Shown here: positions 16,542 to 25,426 of the stretch, one piece after another | How positions within the stretch are numbered: position 1 is the first letter of the stretch | How the letters are laid out: each line of letters begins with the position of its first letter | Assembly: GCA_900550545.1 (NCBI GenBank) | Contig: URSS01000019.1 | Location: 1-46,902 of the forward strand | DNA from: an uncultured Lachnobacterium sp. | Lineage (GTDB): Bacteria > Bacillota > Clostridia > Lachnospirales > Lachnospiraceae | Reading direction: 5' to 3' | DNA: 46,902 nt | Notes under the pieces: generated by a model | Told to the model about the DNA's origin: nothing | Seen by the model: the letters and a program-made list of their open reading frames with translations, nothing else | Database searches by the model: none | Translations under genes and position numbers: made by a program

Positions 16542-18046
16542 AGGGCACCTTCTTCCAATACTGCATGAAACAGTCCCTCATACGTATTTTTCGAAGCCTC
16601 CACAACGTAGGAAGCGCCCGCTTTTTCCAATGCCGCCCTGCTTTTTGGTCCGATGGCATAAAGCCGGGTGCTTTTTTCCAGTTCTTTTATTTCCTGCCGG
16701 GATACATCACCAAACAGTCGTTCCACCGACGATGCACAGGTAAATAAAATTCCGTCATAACCGGAAAATCCATTTTCCAGATTCCATGTACATGCTTTAT
16801 TCTCATATACATTCAATCTGCCACACTGGCAGATTTCCACAAGGTCATCCATCAGGATATCATCCGCATTCTTCGCCGTAGGATACCATACCGATACCGA
16901 ATGAAACGGATCATTGCCAAATGTATACTGCATATATTCTTTCAACTGCGGTACAAGTGCATCCGAATGATACTGGTCCGGCACAAAATCCGCGCGCAGC
17001 CCATAGTTCTTTAAACGTTCCGCTGTCTTGCTTCCGATTGCTGCAATCTTCGCTTTGCCAAGCGCACGCGCATCCAGCTTTGAAGCAAATACATTATCCA
17101 TAAAGCAGTCCACACCGTTCTGGCTCGTAAATAAGAACATATCCACATCTGCCAGCTCTGCCGCTCCGTACAACGCATGGATTCCTGCAATCTCACCAAC
17201 GGTCACTTCCTGCACAAAAGCGCCCTGCACACGCAACAATGCAGCAAGACGTGATGGTTTCCTTCCAATTTTCGGAACAAGATAACGTTTTCCCCAAAGC
17301 AGCTGATTTTCAAAAAACTGCAATTGTTCGCGCAGGCGTACCACATCGCCGATAACGATCATGGCCGGGGAAGTGAGTGCCGCATCCGCAACATGCCTTT
17401 CGATATCCTGCAAAATGCCGACACAAGTTCTCTGTTCACATGTCGTTGCATGTGAAATCACTGCTGCCGGAGTCATTGGAGAACGTCCTGCCTGCATGAG
17501 CCCGTCTGCAATCTCACCGACTTTGCTTAAGCCCATCAGAAAGATCAGTGTCTCCTTCTCATCCAGCATGGAGGCAAAATCCATATCTGTCGTCTGATCC
17601 AGCCTGTTATGTGCGGTAATTACCCGAAAAGAGGTTGCAACTCCACGATGTGTCACTGGAATTCCGGCATAAGCTGCTCCCGCGATTGACGAACTGATAC
17701 CCGGAACCACACTAAATTTAATGCCGTGATTCCGAAGATAAGTGCCTTCCTCGCCGCCTCTTCCGAATACATAGACATCTCCACCTTTTAAGCGGACCAC
17801 GCAGGCATATTCTTTCGCCTTTGTGACCAGAAGCTCATTGATTTCTTCCTGTGGAAGCGTGTGATGCCGATCTGCTTTTCCTACATAAATAAGTTCACAA
17901 TCTGCTTTTGCATAAGAAAGAAGCTCCGGTGCCGAAAGCCGGTCATATACAATACAGTCCGCTTTTTGAATCAGTTCAAGTCCTTTTACGGTAACAAGTC
18001 CGGGATCTCCCGGACCTGCTCCAATCAGATATACTTTACCTGCCAT
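16538..18046 (-). CDS. cobA-hemD: fused uroporphyrinogen-III C-methyltransferase / uroporphyrinogen-III synthase
   Basis: A 502-residue bifunctional protein. Residues 1 to about 245 are the SUMT methyltransferase: VYLIGAGPGDPGLVTVKG, DRLSAPELL, VRLKGGDVYVFGRGGEE, VPGISSSIAGAAYAGIPVTHRG and a closing PAMIVIGDVV. Residues from about 258 are a HemD domain (GKRYLVPKIGRKPSRLA at its start, FTSQNGVDCF, AIGSKTAERL, IGPKSRAALEKAGA). HemD closes hydroxymethylbilane to uroporphyrinogen III and SUMT methylates it to precorrin-2, the precursor of siroheme and cobamides. No other tetrapyrrole gene is in the window, and the setting between trkH and priA is unusual for the pathway. It ends in an ATGA overlap with priA. 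Confidence 0.95.
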   Translation of the reverse strand: MAGKVYLIGAGPGDPGLVTVKGLELIQKADCIVYDRLSAPELLSYAKADCELIYVGKADRHHTLPQEEINELLVTKAKEYACVVRLKGGDVYVFGRGGEEGTYLRNHGIKFSVVPGISSSIAGAAYAGIPVTHRGVATSFRVITAHNRLDQTTDMDFASMLDEKETLIFLMGLSKVGEIADGLMQAGRSPMTPAAVISHATTCEQRTCVGILQDIERHVADAALTSPAMIVIGDVVRLREQLQFFENQLLWGKRYLVPKIGRKPSRLAALLRVQGAFVQEVTVGEIAGIHALYGAAELADVDMFLFTSQNGVDCFMDNVFASKLDARALGKAKIAAIGSKTAERLKNYGLRADFVPDQYHSDALVPQLKEYMQYTFGNDPFHSVSVWYPTAKNADDILMDDLVEICQCGRLNVYENKACTWNLENGFSGYDGILFTCASSVERLFGDVSRQEIKELEKSTRLYAIGPKSRAALEKAGASYVVEASKNTYEGLFHAVLEEGAL

Positions 18047-18062
18047 ATCATTCCCCCAATTA

Positions 18063-19517
18063 TTATCTTCTACTCCATGTACTCTTGCTTGCCAGGATCA
18101 GAATCGGGAAGATTTCCAGTCGACCTGCCAGCATATCAAAGATCAGTACCACCTTGGAAAATCCAGAAAAAACTGAAAAGTTACAGGTCGGTCCCACCGC
18201 ATCAAATCCCGGTCCGATATTGTTAAAGCACGCAACAACTGCGGAAAAATTCGTCATCATCGACAAGTTATCAATGGAAATCAACAGGAAACTTCCAAGA
18301 ACGATTACAGCATATGCAATCAGATACGTGTTTGTGTTCTCCAAAACAGATTCGCTGACTCTCTGTCCGTTAACACGCACAACTTCCACCCGCTTCGGAT
18401 TCAAAATGCGTCGTGTGTTTCTGCGCAGATTCTTCAAAAGCAACAGCGTACGGCCAATCTTCAATCCACCACCGGTACTTCCCGCGCACGCACCGAGAAA
18501 CATCAGTGCCAGCAGGATTCCCTTGGAAAAACTCGGCCACAGATCAAAGTCCGTCGTCGCAAATCCTGTGGTTGTGATAACGGTTGCAACCTGAAAAGCC
18601 GCATGTCGTACCGTCTCACCAAGTGTTGAATAAAATCCGTGAAGATTCCATGTGATCAAAACAATGGAACCTAATACGATTGCAATATACATGCGAAGTT
18701 CCTGATCTTTGAACACGGTCTTAAAATGGCGTACCAAAAGCAGGTAATAACAACTGAAATTCACGCCAAACAATAACATAAAGACCGTACAGACATTCTG
18801 AATATACGGGCTGTAGCTTGCCATACTGTCATTTTTGATACCGAATCCACCGGTACCTGCCGTACCCATTGCTGTACATACCGCCTCGAATACAGACATC
18901 CCGCCAAATAACAGAAAAACAACATTAATGATGGTAAGCAGCACATAAATCACATATAAAATACGCGCGGTCGTATGCATCTTCGGAACCAGTTTTCCAA
19001 CATTTGGTCCCGGGCTTTCTGCACGGAGAATATGCATTGTAAATCCGCTTCCTCCACGGTCTCTCGGAACGACTGCAAGTAAAAATACCAGCACCCCCAT
19101 ACCGCCTAACCAGTGACTGAAACTTCTCCAATATAAAAGTCCATGAGACAAAGCTTCCACATCCGTTAAAATAGATGATCCCGTTGTCGTAAATCCGGAT
19201 ACGATTTCAAACAGCGCATCCAGAAAATCCGGGATTTCCCGCGAAATAAAAAACGGCAGGCATCCCATAATACTTAACGCGATCCAGCTCATTCCCACAC
19301 ATACGAGTCCTTCCCGTGCATAAAAACGCTTTACCGCATTTCTGCAGAGTACATACATAATTGCTGCTACGATCAGTGTGATAATGATTGCACCGATAAA
19401 TCCCCGTACAGCAGCCTGCTCTCCATAAAATATACTCAGTAACAAGGCAGGCAGCATAAATGCTGCCTCCACAAAAAGAATCTGGGAAATGAATTTTCCC
19501 ATCATTTTATAATTCAT
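18063..19517 (-). CDS. trkH: Trk/Ktr-type potassium uptake membrane subunit TrkH
   Basis: A 484-residue polytopic membrane protein of the SKT family with repeated helix-pore-helix units. Pore-loop text is visible in SGFTTTGSSIL (about 110), GTAGTGGFGIKN (about 220), TTGFATTDF (about 315) and the last repeat NIGPGFDAVGPT near 430. WLGGMGVLVF and GACAGSTGGGLK are further family marks. It conducts K+ under gating by the TrkA ring. The open frame begins at a TTG at 19532, but ATG 19517 (MNYKMMGKFISQ) has GTGAGG as ribosome site 7 bp after the trkA stop and is preferred. Confidence 0.95.
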   Translation of the reverse strand: MNYKMMGKFISQILFVEAAFMLPALLLSIFYGEQAAVRGFIGAIIITLIVAAIMYVLCRNAVKRFYAREGLVCVGMSWIALSIMGCLPFFISREIPDFLDALFEIVSGFTTTGSSILTDVEALSHGLLYWRSFSHWLGGMGVLVFLLAVVPRDRGGSGFTMHILRAESPGPNVGKLVPKMHTTARILYVIYVLLTIINVVFLLFGGMSVFEAVCTAMGTAGTGGFGIKNDSMASYSPYIQNVCTVFMLLFGVNFSCYYLLLVRHFKTVFKDQELRMYIAIVLGSIVLITWNLHGFYSTLGETVRHAAFQVATVITTTGFATTDFDLWPSFSKGILLALMFLGACAGSTGGGLKIGRTLLLLKNLRRNTRRILNPKRVEVVRVNGQRVSESVLENTNTYLIAYAVIVLGSFLLISIDNLSMMTNFSAVVACFNNIGPGFDAVGPTCNFSVFSGFSKVVLIFDMLAGRLEIFPILILASKSTWSRR

Positions 19518-19524
19518 AATGTCC

Positions 19525-20886
19525 TCACTCAAAAATATCGTTTAACTGCAAAAGTGTCATATCTCCTTTTGCAACAATAATCATGGAATTCCCCTCTTCA
19601 TAAACCGAATCACCATTCGGAATCTCCGTCTTGCTTCCATGGCTGATGCATGCAATCAGAATGTTCGGACGAATCCGGACATTACGCAGTGGTTCTCCAA
19701 TATAACGGGTATTTGCATCTACAACAAATTCCAATGCTTCCGCCTGTCCCTCCGCAATATTGTGAAGTGTCAGTGCTGCACCTGTCGTATTCTGCATAGC
19801 ACGCACATACTGTACAATATTATTACAGCACAGTTCCTTCGGACAGATGACACTGCCTAGTCCCAGACTGTCATGAATGCTGCTGTTCTCCATATGTCCG
19901 ACCTTGGTAATCACCTGCGGAACCCCACATGTCTGTGCATACAAAGAGATGATCATATTCATCTCATCCAGTCCGGTCATCGTCACTACCGCATCACAGT
20001 CATGAATTCCCTCGCTCTCTAACAGGAACTGACTGCTGGCATCTCCCTGGATGACACAGACGCCCTGTGGCAGTTTGTCCGAAAGCTCCACACAACGCTC
20101 TTCATCCTGCTCGATCAGCTGTACTGCTACGCCATCTCTTGCAAGATGTTCTGCAAGATAGTAACCGATACGGCCACCACCACAGAGAATGACACGCTTT
20201 GCTTTGTGGGTGATAATTCCAAGATTGCGCAACAGTTTCGTCAGGACATCACTGGTCGCGGTAATAAACAGATGATCTCCCTCACGCAAAATAAAGTGAC
20301 CTCCCGGAATCTCCACAACACCGTCACGGCTGACCGCACATACAAGGACTTTGCATTTCACAATGTTCTGCAGATTCATAAGGGGAACATCACATAATTT
20401 ACTTCCCTTCGGCACACGAAGTTCGACGATTTCCACACGGCTTTTTGCAAATGTCTCACGCTGCAAAAAGCCCGGATAACGAAGAAGACGCTCTATTTCT
20501 CTGGCTGCCTGCTTCTCCGGATTGACCATAAGTGACAGCGAATACACATCACGCATGGTAAAAATCTGCTTTCCATATTCCGGATTACGGATTCTTGCAA
20601 TCGTATGAATCCTCTGGTTTAATCCATGAGCCGTCATACAGCAGAGAAGATTGATCTCATCTGCACTTGTAGCCGCAATCAGCAGATCCGCTTTGCGGAC
20701 ATCTGCACTCTCTAACACGCGCATGGAGGCACAGTTACCCTGTACCCCCATTACATCATAACGCTCAACGCTTGAATCGAGAACCTTCTGGTTCGAGTCG
20801 ATCAAAGTCAGGTCGTGTCCCTCCGCAGAAAGCTTCTGTGTCAGTGACAAGCCGACCTTTCCATCACCAGCGATTATTATTTTCAC
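19525..20886 (-). CDS. trkA: Trk potassium transport nucleotide-binding subunit TrkA
   Basis: A 453-residue cytosolic regulator made of two tandem units, each a TrkA-N (RCK) Rossmann domain followed by a TrkA-C domain. The first nucleotide site is MKIIIAGDGKVGLSL with LTLID; the second is VILCGGGRIGYYLAEHL near 230, with VQLIEQD. It forms the gating ring under TrkH and binds NAD(H)/ATP. The start is GTG with GGAGGAAA as ribosome site. It heads the long gene run and has the only clear promoter of that run upstream. Confidence 0.95.
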   Translation of the reverse strand: MKIIIAGDGKVGLSLTQKLSAEGHDLTLIDSNQKVLDSSVERYDVMGVQGNCASMRVLESADVRKADLLIAATSADEINLLCCMTAHGLNQRIHTIARIRNPEYGKQIFTMRDVYSLSLMVNPEKQAAREIERLLRYPGFLQRETFAKSRVEIVELRVPKGSKLCDVPLMNLQNIVKCKVLVCAVSRDGVVEIPGGHFILREGDHLFITATSDVLTKLLRNLGIITHKAKRVILCGGGRIGYYLAEHLARDGVAVQLIEQDEERCVELSDKLPQGVCVIQGDASSQFLLESEGIHDCDAVVTMTGLDEMNMIISLYAQTCGVPQVITKVGHMENSSIHDSLGLGSVICPKELCCNNIVQYVRAMQNTTGAALTLHNIAEGQAEALEFVVDANTRYIGEPLRNVRIRPNILIACISHGSKTEIPNGDSVYEEGNSMIIVAKGDMTLLQLNDIFE

Positions 20887-20929
20887 GAATTTTTCCTCCG
20901 AATATACTCAAATATTGCATTCGGGATTT

Positions 20930-20958
20930 ATTATAGCACAAGCATATGTATCATTCAA
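20930..20958 (-). promoter_or_regulatory. sigma-A promoter of trkA and the downstream gene run
   Basis: On the minus strand TTGAAT (20958-20953), 17 nt, TATAAT (20935-20930), about 44 bp before the GTG of trkA. It is close to consensus. It is the only good promoter I see ahead of the 14-gene run ending at thiN, although internal promoters inside genes cannot be excluded. Confidence 0.75.
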
Positions 20959-20970
20959 TAAGTTTGTCGC

Positions 20971-23424
20971 TTAGAAAACCTCCTCAAAACTTAAGATTGC
21001 CTTAAACAGATCACCATCGATCTGAATCGCAAAGTTTCCGTTCATCAGCCCCGTCAGGCTCTGCGCAATGGAAAGTCCAAGTCCGCTTCCCTCGGTATTT
21101 CTCGAACTGTCTCCCCGGACAAAGCGCTCCATCAGTTCCTCGCTGCTGATATTTAACTGACTCTTTGAAATATTGCGGAATGTCATGATGACCATTCCAT
21201 TGAATTTTTCCAGTGAAATATATACCCTTGTTCCGGGCATTGCATATTTACAGATGTTACTCATCAGATTATCAATGACGCGCCACAGATGCCTTCCGTC
21301 CGCCATGATCTTTACCGGCGGCTCCGGACTGTCCACGACGATATCCAGCTGATTTTTCTTTGCACGTTCCTCAAACTCGCCAACCACCTGTGTCAGCATG
21401 ACTGTTGCATCCATTGCCTCAAGTTCCACCTTGATATTTCCGGTAGAAGCCTTCGAAGCCTCCATCAGATCTTCGATCAGTTTTTTCAGGCGGGCTGACT
21501 GACGGTCTAACACGGTAATATATTCCTGTACTGTCTTATTGTCGACTTTTTCCTTTTTCATGAGATCGACATAATTGATAATGGATGTCAGCGGTGTCTT
21601 AATATCATGTGATACATTTGTAATCAGTTCCGTCTTAAAATGCTCACTCTTCATACGTGCATCTACCGCTTTGGAAATGCCCTCGCCGACATGATTGATA
21701 TTTTCCGCATGTTCCCGGAATCCGCGCGGCATATGTTCCGTGTTGATTGGCTGACTGTAATCCCCGTTTGCGATGCGCATGCCACCGGCGCGTATGCGAA
21801 GCATTGCGGAAACATAATAACGAAGGGCCAAATATTCCACCAGCTTTATTATGATGCACAGCATCACGACATCACCGTCTGCCATCATAGCAAGCAGCCA
21901 CAGTTCAATCAATGCTCCTACCGCAAACAGCACGGTCACCTTTTTCATGGTCGGCTGCTTTTTGTCAGCAGCATCCCCTGCCCAGCGGAATGGTGCAATC
22001 AGGTAATGTAAGATCGTATATCTCCAGAAATTCTGTGTTTTTACACGCACGGCGATGCTCATAAAATATCCAATCACAAGGAACTCGCAGGCCGCCGCAA
22101 ATAATGTGCCAAGCCCCAATGCAAGTGAAATTGTAATATATCGGTCAAATGCATATCCGATCATTCCGAAAATACACAGCACACCACAGGTTACAAGCGC
22201 ACAGCAGCCGCCGGTAATAATTCCAAACGGAACCCGGTCAATCCAGCGCATGTGGACTTCATCGTCCTTAGGTCTTCGTCCTGCCGCACTCATCAGGAAC
22301 ACAAAACAAAGAAGACAAAGCAGTGCACTGCCTGCTGCCCACCAGCCGCTTGTATGGCGAAAGTTGCAGATAAATGCAGCCAGCTTCTTTCCCTGTCCGA
22401 AGTAATCGACAAGTCCATTCTTTAAAAGTGTCCTGGTAGATGACGTATCTTTTGCCGTCATATAAATATCGTAACTGGTCGTTTTCACATTATTCAGGCT
22501 GTATTCGTCGTATTCAAAATTCAGATCACTGCCAATGGAATACGCTCCTGCAATATTGATTTTGTCCTTTGGAAGTGATTTCTTTGTCTGCACGGTCAAA
22601 AAGCCATTTTTCTGTGCATAGTCCTCATCCTTGCTGGCAAATCCACTGTCAAAACGCAGCAGATCATTTTTCATGTTCCAGGAAGATATTTCCTCCTGCT
22701 CTAATTTCTTTCCATCTCCATCCGCATAATACCCCGGCGCACCGGAAACATCTTTGTATTCATACGAAACACTTTCCACCCCATCGATTCCATAGGTTCC
22801 ATCCGTAATTTCACTCGAAATGTCTGTATCGACACCATTCTTTCGTCCATTGATCACATGGTCAAAAGACGTCATAAGGAAGTAATCTCCGTCTGCATCT
22901 GCATAGAACAGACCATCTTCCTGATTATAAATAATATGGTCCAGACTTGCCATCTGCCAGGAAGAATCATCATATATATTATAAGATCCCAGCAGCATAC
23001 CAAGAAACGAATCTTCCTGACCACTGAGCACATATCTTGTATTCGTATCAAATTCGAGATGTACCATGCACGAATCTGCGTCCACCGAAGCATCATTGGT
23101 GTAGAGAACGATATCTTTTTCACCATCCTGCTTTTTCACAACCGTATAAGCAATATGTCCACCATCGAGTCCGTCAAACTCTGCCTCTTCGAGTCCGTCA
23201 GAACCAGTTACGCCTTCGGCGAACAAATGCGTTGCATAATTTTCTAAAAGTTGTATATCAATGTCTTTTTCCACCGTGTTCTGGTTGGCCTGCAACTCTG
23301 ATACAGTTCCGTAAAGCACAGTCGCCGCGGCTGTCACTACAAATACAAAGCCACTGACGATTGCAAGCAGCATCGCAATCAATTTCGCCCAGAACTGCTT
23401 TTTGAGTTCTTTCCAGTTTTTCAT
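20971..23424 (-). CDS. sensor histidine kinase with large extracytoplasmic domain
   Basis: An 817-residue membrane kinase, longer than most. One span lies at about 13-38. An extracytoplasmic region of roughly 320 residues follows, rich in Asp, Gly and Tyr, with no domain I recognise. A block of several spans then lies between about 358 and 540 (for example LGTLFAAACEFLVIGYFM and VTVLFAVGALIELWLL). A HAMP-like stretch (IANGDYSQPI) comes next. The DHp helix has the phospho-acceptor His606 in NVSHDIKTPLTS, and the ATPase domain has its N box (DNLMSNICKYA) near 719 and GSGLGLS near 780. The start overlaps the response regulator stop by ATGA. The signal is unknown. Confidence 0.93.
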   Translation of the reverse strand: MKNWKELKKQFWAKLIAMLLAIVSGFVFVVTAAATVLYGTVSELQANQNTVEKDIDIQLLENYATHLFAEGVTGSDGLEEAEFDGLDGGHIAYTVVKKQDGEKDIVLYTNDASVDADSCMVHLEFDTNTRYVLSGQEDSFLGMLLGSYNIYDDSSWQMASLDHIIYNQEDGLFYADADGDYFLMTSFDHVINGRKNGVDTDISSEITDGTYGIDGVESVSYEYKDVSGAPGYYADGDGKKLEQEEISSWNMKNDLLRFDSGFASKDEDYAQKNGFLTVQTKKSLPKDKINIAGAYSIGSDLNFEYDEYSLNNVKTTSYDIYMTAKDTSSTRTLLKNGLVDYFGQGKKLAAFICNFRHTSGWWAAGSALLCLLCFVFLMSAAGRRPKDDEVHMRWIDRVPFGIITGGCCALVTCGVLCIFGMIGYAFDRYITISLALGLGTLFAAACEFLVIGYFMSIAVRVKTQNFWRYTILHYLIAPFRWAGDAADKKQPTMKKVTVLFAVGALIELWLLAMMADGDVVMLCIIIKLVEYLALRYYVSAMLRIRAGGMRIANGDYSQPINTEHMPRGFREHAENINHVGEGISKAVDARMKSEHFKTELITNVSHDIKTPLTSIINYVDLMKKEKVDNKTVQEYITVLDRQSARLKKLIEDLMEASKASTGNIKVELEAMDATVMLTQVVGEFEERAKKNQLDIVVDSPEPPVKIMADGRHLWRVIDNLMSNICKYAMPGTRVYISLEKFNGMVIMTFRNISKSQLNISSEELMERFVRGDSSRNTEGSGLGLSIAQSLTGLMNGNFAIQIDGDLFKAILSFEEVF

Positions 23425-24113
23425 TCTGTTTCCTCCATCTTATATCCCCGGCCCCATACTACTTTTAAATATCTTGGCTCTGCCGGATTGTACTCTAATT
23501 TTTCACGAAGATGTCGGATATGTACTGCAACGGTGTTCTCAATCCCATAAGGACTGTCATTCCACACTTCTTCATAAATCTGATTCGGAGAAAATACCTC
23601 ACCTTTATGCTCCATCAGAAGTTTTAAGATATCGTACTCGGTTCTCGTCAGATTCACCGGTTCTCCATCCAATGTCACTTCTTTTGCACGATCATCCATC
23701 TCAATGCCACCGGCCACAAGTTTTGTGTTTACCGGCTGTGCACTGCCAAGCTGCATATACCGGCGCAGCTGGGATTTAACTCTCGCCTGTAATTCCACTG
23801 GATTAAATGGTTTGGTAATGTAATCATCTGCACCGACCGTCAGCCCAAGCACCTTGTCGGTATCCTCACTTTTGGCTGTCAGCAGAATCACCGGAACATT
23901 AGAAATTTCCCGGATTTTCACCATGGTCTCGATACCATCCATCTCCGGCATCATGACATCCATGAGCACCAGATGAATGTCCCTTTTTTGCACAAGCTCC
24001 AATGCTTCTTTTCCGTTATATGCCTTATATACCTGATAACCGTCGCTCTTTAAATAAATGGAAAGAGCCGAAACAATATCTTTTTCATCGTCACAAACTA
24101 AAATATTATACAT
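23421..24113 (-). CDS. OmpR-family response regulator
   Basis: A 230-residue DNA-binding regulator. The receiver domain (about 1-120) has the acidic pair CDDE, phospho-acceptor Asp52 in VLMDVMMPEMDG, and the conserved Thr and Lys in LLTAKSED. The winged-helix output domain (about 130-230) shows LTRTEYDILKLLMEHKGEVFS and the recognition region VAVHIRHLREKLEYNP. It is translated first and coupled to the histidine kinase by an ATGA overlap, so the pair is one two-component system. Its promoter region carries a palindrome that could be an autoregulatory site. Confidence 0.95.
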   Translation of the reverse strand: MYNILVCDDEKDIVSALSIYLKSDGYQVYKAYNGKEALELVQKRDIHLVLMDVMMPEMDGIETMVKIREISNVPVILLTAKSEDTDKVLGLTVGADDYITKPFNPVELQARVKSQLRRYMQLGSAQPVNTKLVAGGIEMDDRAKEVTLDGEPVNLTRTEYDILKLLMEHKGEVFSPNQIYEEVWNDSPYGIENTVAVHIRHLREKLEYNPAEPRYLKVVWGRGYKMEETE

Positions 24114-24116
24114 AAT

Positions 24117-24183
24117 AAAACCGCCACCTCGTATTTATGATTAATCATGAATACATTGTAGCGGTTTTCGTATTAATTTCCAA
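24117..24183 (-). promoter_or_regulatory. response regulator promoter with palindrome and long hairpin
   Basis: On the minus strand TTGGAA (24183-24178), 17 nt, TACAAT (24160-24155). The perfect palindrome ATGATTAATCAT (24148-24137) lies at the expected transcription start, well placed for an operator. AAAACCGC (24168-24161) and GCGGTTTT (24124-24117) are inverted repeats flanking it. The second arm lies next to the ribosome site GAGGTGG, so read-through RNA from upstream could fold it into a terminator-like or sequestering hairpin. Confidence 0.5.
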
Positions 24184-24195
24184 TTGTCAAACCCA

Positions 24196-25374
24196 TTAAG
24201 ATTTCATTAACTTTTGTTCCCATGCCTTCATGCTCTGCTTCAGACGTTCCATACCATCCTCCACATTTTTTCTTGTCGTGGCCACATTCAGGCGAAGGAA
24301 TCCATCCCCGTTCGTTCCGTACTCCCTGCCGGACGCCAGATACAGTCCACTCTCTTTGCGGATAAACGCATACAGCTTATTCGAATCTTTTGTGTAAGCC
24401 TGACAATCCAGCCACATCAGATACGTTGCTTCGGAAGGAACAACTTTCATCTGCGGAATCTCTCTGGCGATAAAGTCGGTAACATATTTTTTATTCTCTT
24501 CAATATAAACCCTAAGTTCATCCAGCCAGTCTGCCCCGCAGGTAAAAGCAGCGATTGTGGCACACATGGCAAACGCATTCGGTTCTGCCACCTCATCCGT
24601 GTTGAGTCGTCGCCACATTTTATGATGCAATGCCTTGTTTTCTGCATAAACTGCCGCAGACTGAATGCCTGCGAGATTAAAAGTTTTTGTCGGTGCGATC
24701 GCAGTCACACTGATCTGTCTGCACTGTTCATTTACCGACGCAAATGGCACATACTCTTTTCCCGGTGCAGTTATATCACAGTGAATCTCATCCGAAAATA
24801 CCGTCACGTCATTCTCTGCACACAAAGCTCCGATACGTGCCAGTGTTTCCTTGTCCCAGATTTTTCCAATCGGATTATGCGGGTTACAAAGTATCATAAG
24901 GGATGTCTGCGGATCTGCGAGCTGACGTTCTAATGTTTCCCAGTCAATGTGATATTCCCTGTCGTCATAAAGCAGATGATTCTCCACAATATTTCTTCCA
25001 TTGTTTCGGATCGAGTTAAAGAAAATATTGTAAGTTGGTGTCTGCACCAACACATTTTCCGCAGGTGTCGTAAGCTTACGCACCGCACTGGAGATTGCCG
25101 GAACCACGCCTGTCGTAAAAATGAGTTTGTCCGGATTCAACGTGATATGATGCCGTTTGTCCCACCAGTTCACATAGGACTGGCTCCATGCATCTGGCAT
25201 GATCGAATAGCCAAAGATTCCATGTTCCACACGTTTTTTTAAAGCTTCGATCACCTCTGGCACTGTCTCAAAGTCCATGTCTGCTACCCACATAGGCAGC
25301 TCATTCTCCGGCACGTCCCATTTCAATGATCCGGTTCCTCTCCGGTTTGTCGGCTTATCAAAATTATATTTCAT
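24196..25374 (-). CDS. patB: MalY/PatB-family cystathionine beta-lyase / aminotransferase
   Basis: A 392-residue fold-type I PLP enzyme. The N-terminus (KWDVPENELPMWVADMDF) and FGYS are typical of the MalY/PatB branch. Other marks are CNPHNPIGKIW, SDEIHCDI and the PLP lysine Lys230 in APTKTFNLAG; a C-terminal Arg in FLRLNVAT binds the substrate carboxylate. Members split cystathionine or cysteine conjugates to pyruvate, ammonia and a thiol. It lies only about 18 bp behind the terminator of the gene at 25427, and no separate promoter is visible there, so expression may depend on read-through. Confidence 0.9.
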   Translation of the reverse strand: MKYNFDKPTNRRGTGSLKWDVPENELPMWVADMDFETVPEVIEALKKRVEHGIFGYSIMPDAWSQSYVNWWDKRHHITLNPDKLIFTTGVVPAISSAVRKLTTPAENVLVQTPTYNIFFNSIRNNGRNIVENHLLYDDREYHIDWETLERQLADPQTSLMILCNPHNPIGKIWDKETLARIGALCAENDVTVFSDEIHCDITAPGKEYVPFASVNEQCRQISVTAIAPTKTFNLAGIQSAAVYAENKALHHKMWRRLNTDEVAEPNAFAMCATIAAFTCGADWLDELRVYIEENKKYVTDFIAREIPQMKVVPSEATYLMWLDCQAYTKDSNKLYAFIRKESGLYLASGREYGTNGDGFLRLNVATTRKNVEDGMERLKQSMKAWEQKLMKS

Positions 25375-25388
25375 GCTGTCTCCTTTTT

Positions 25389-25426
25389 AGAAAAAAATCC
25401 CGGCTTTTTCAAACCGGGATTTTTGT
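25389..25426 (-). terminator. rho-independent terminator after the sigma-28 gene
   Basis: On the minus strand AAATCCCGG, short loop, CCGGGATTT then further T: a strong GC-rich stem with a long T-run, and A-rich on the opposite side, so it may work in both directions. It lies immediately after the stop of the gene at 25427 and just before patB. Confidence 0.88.
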
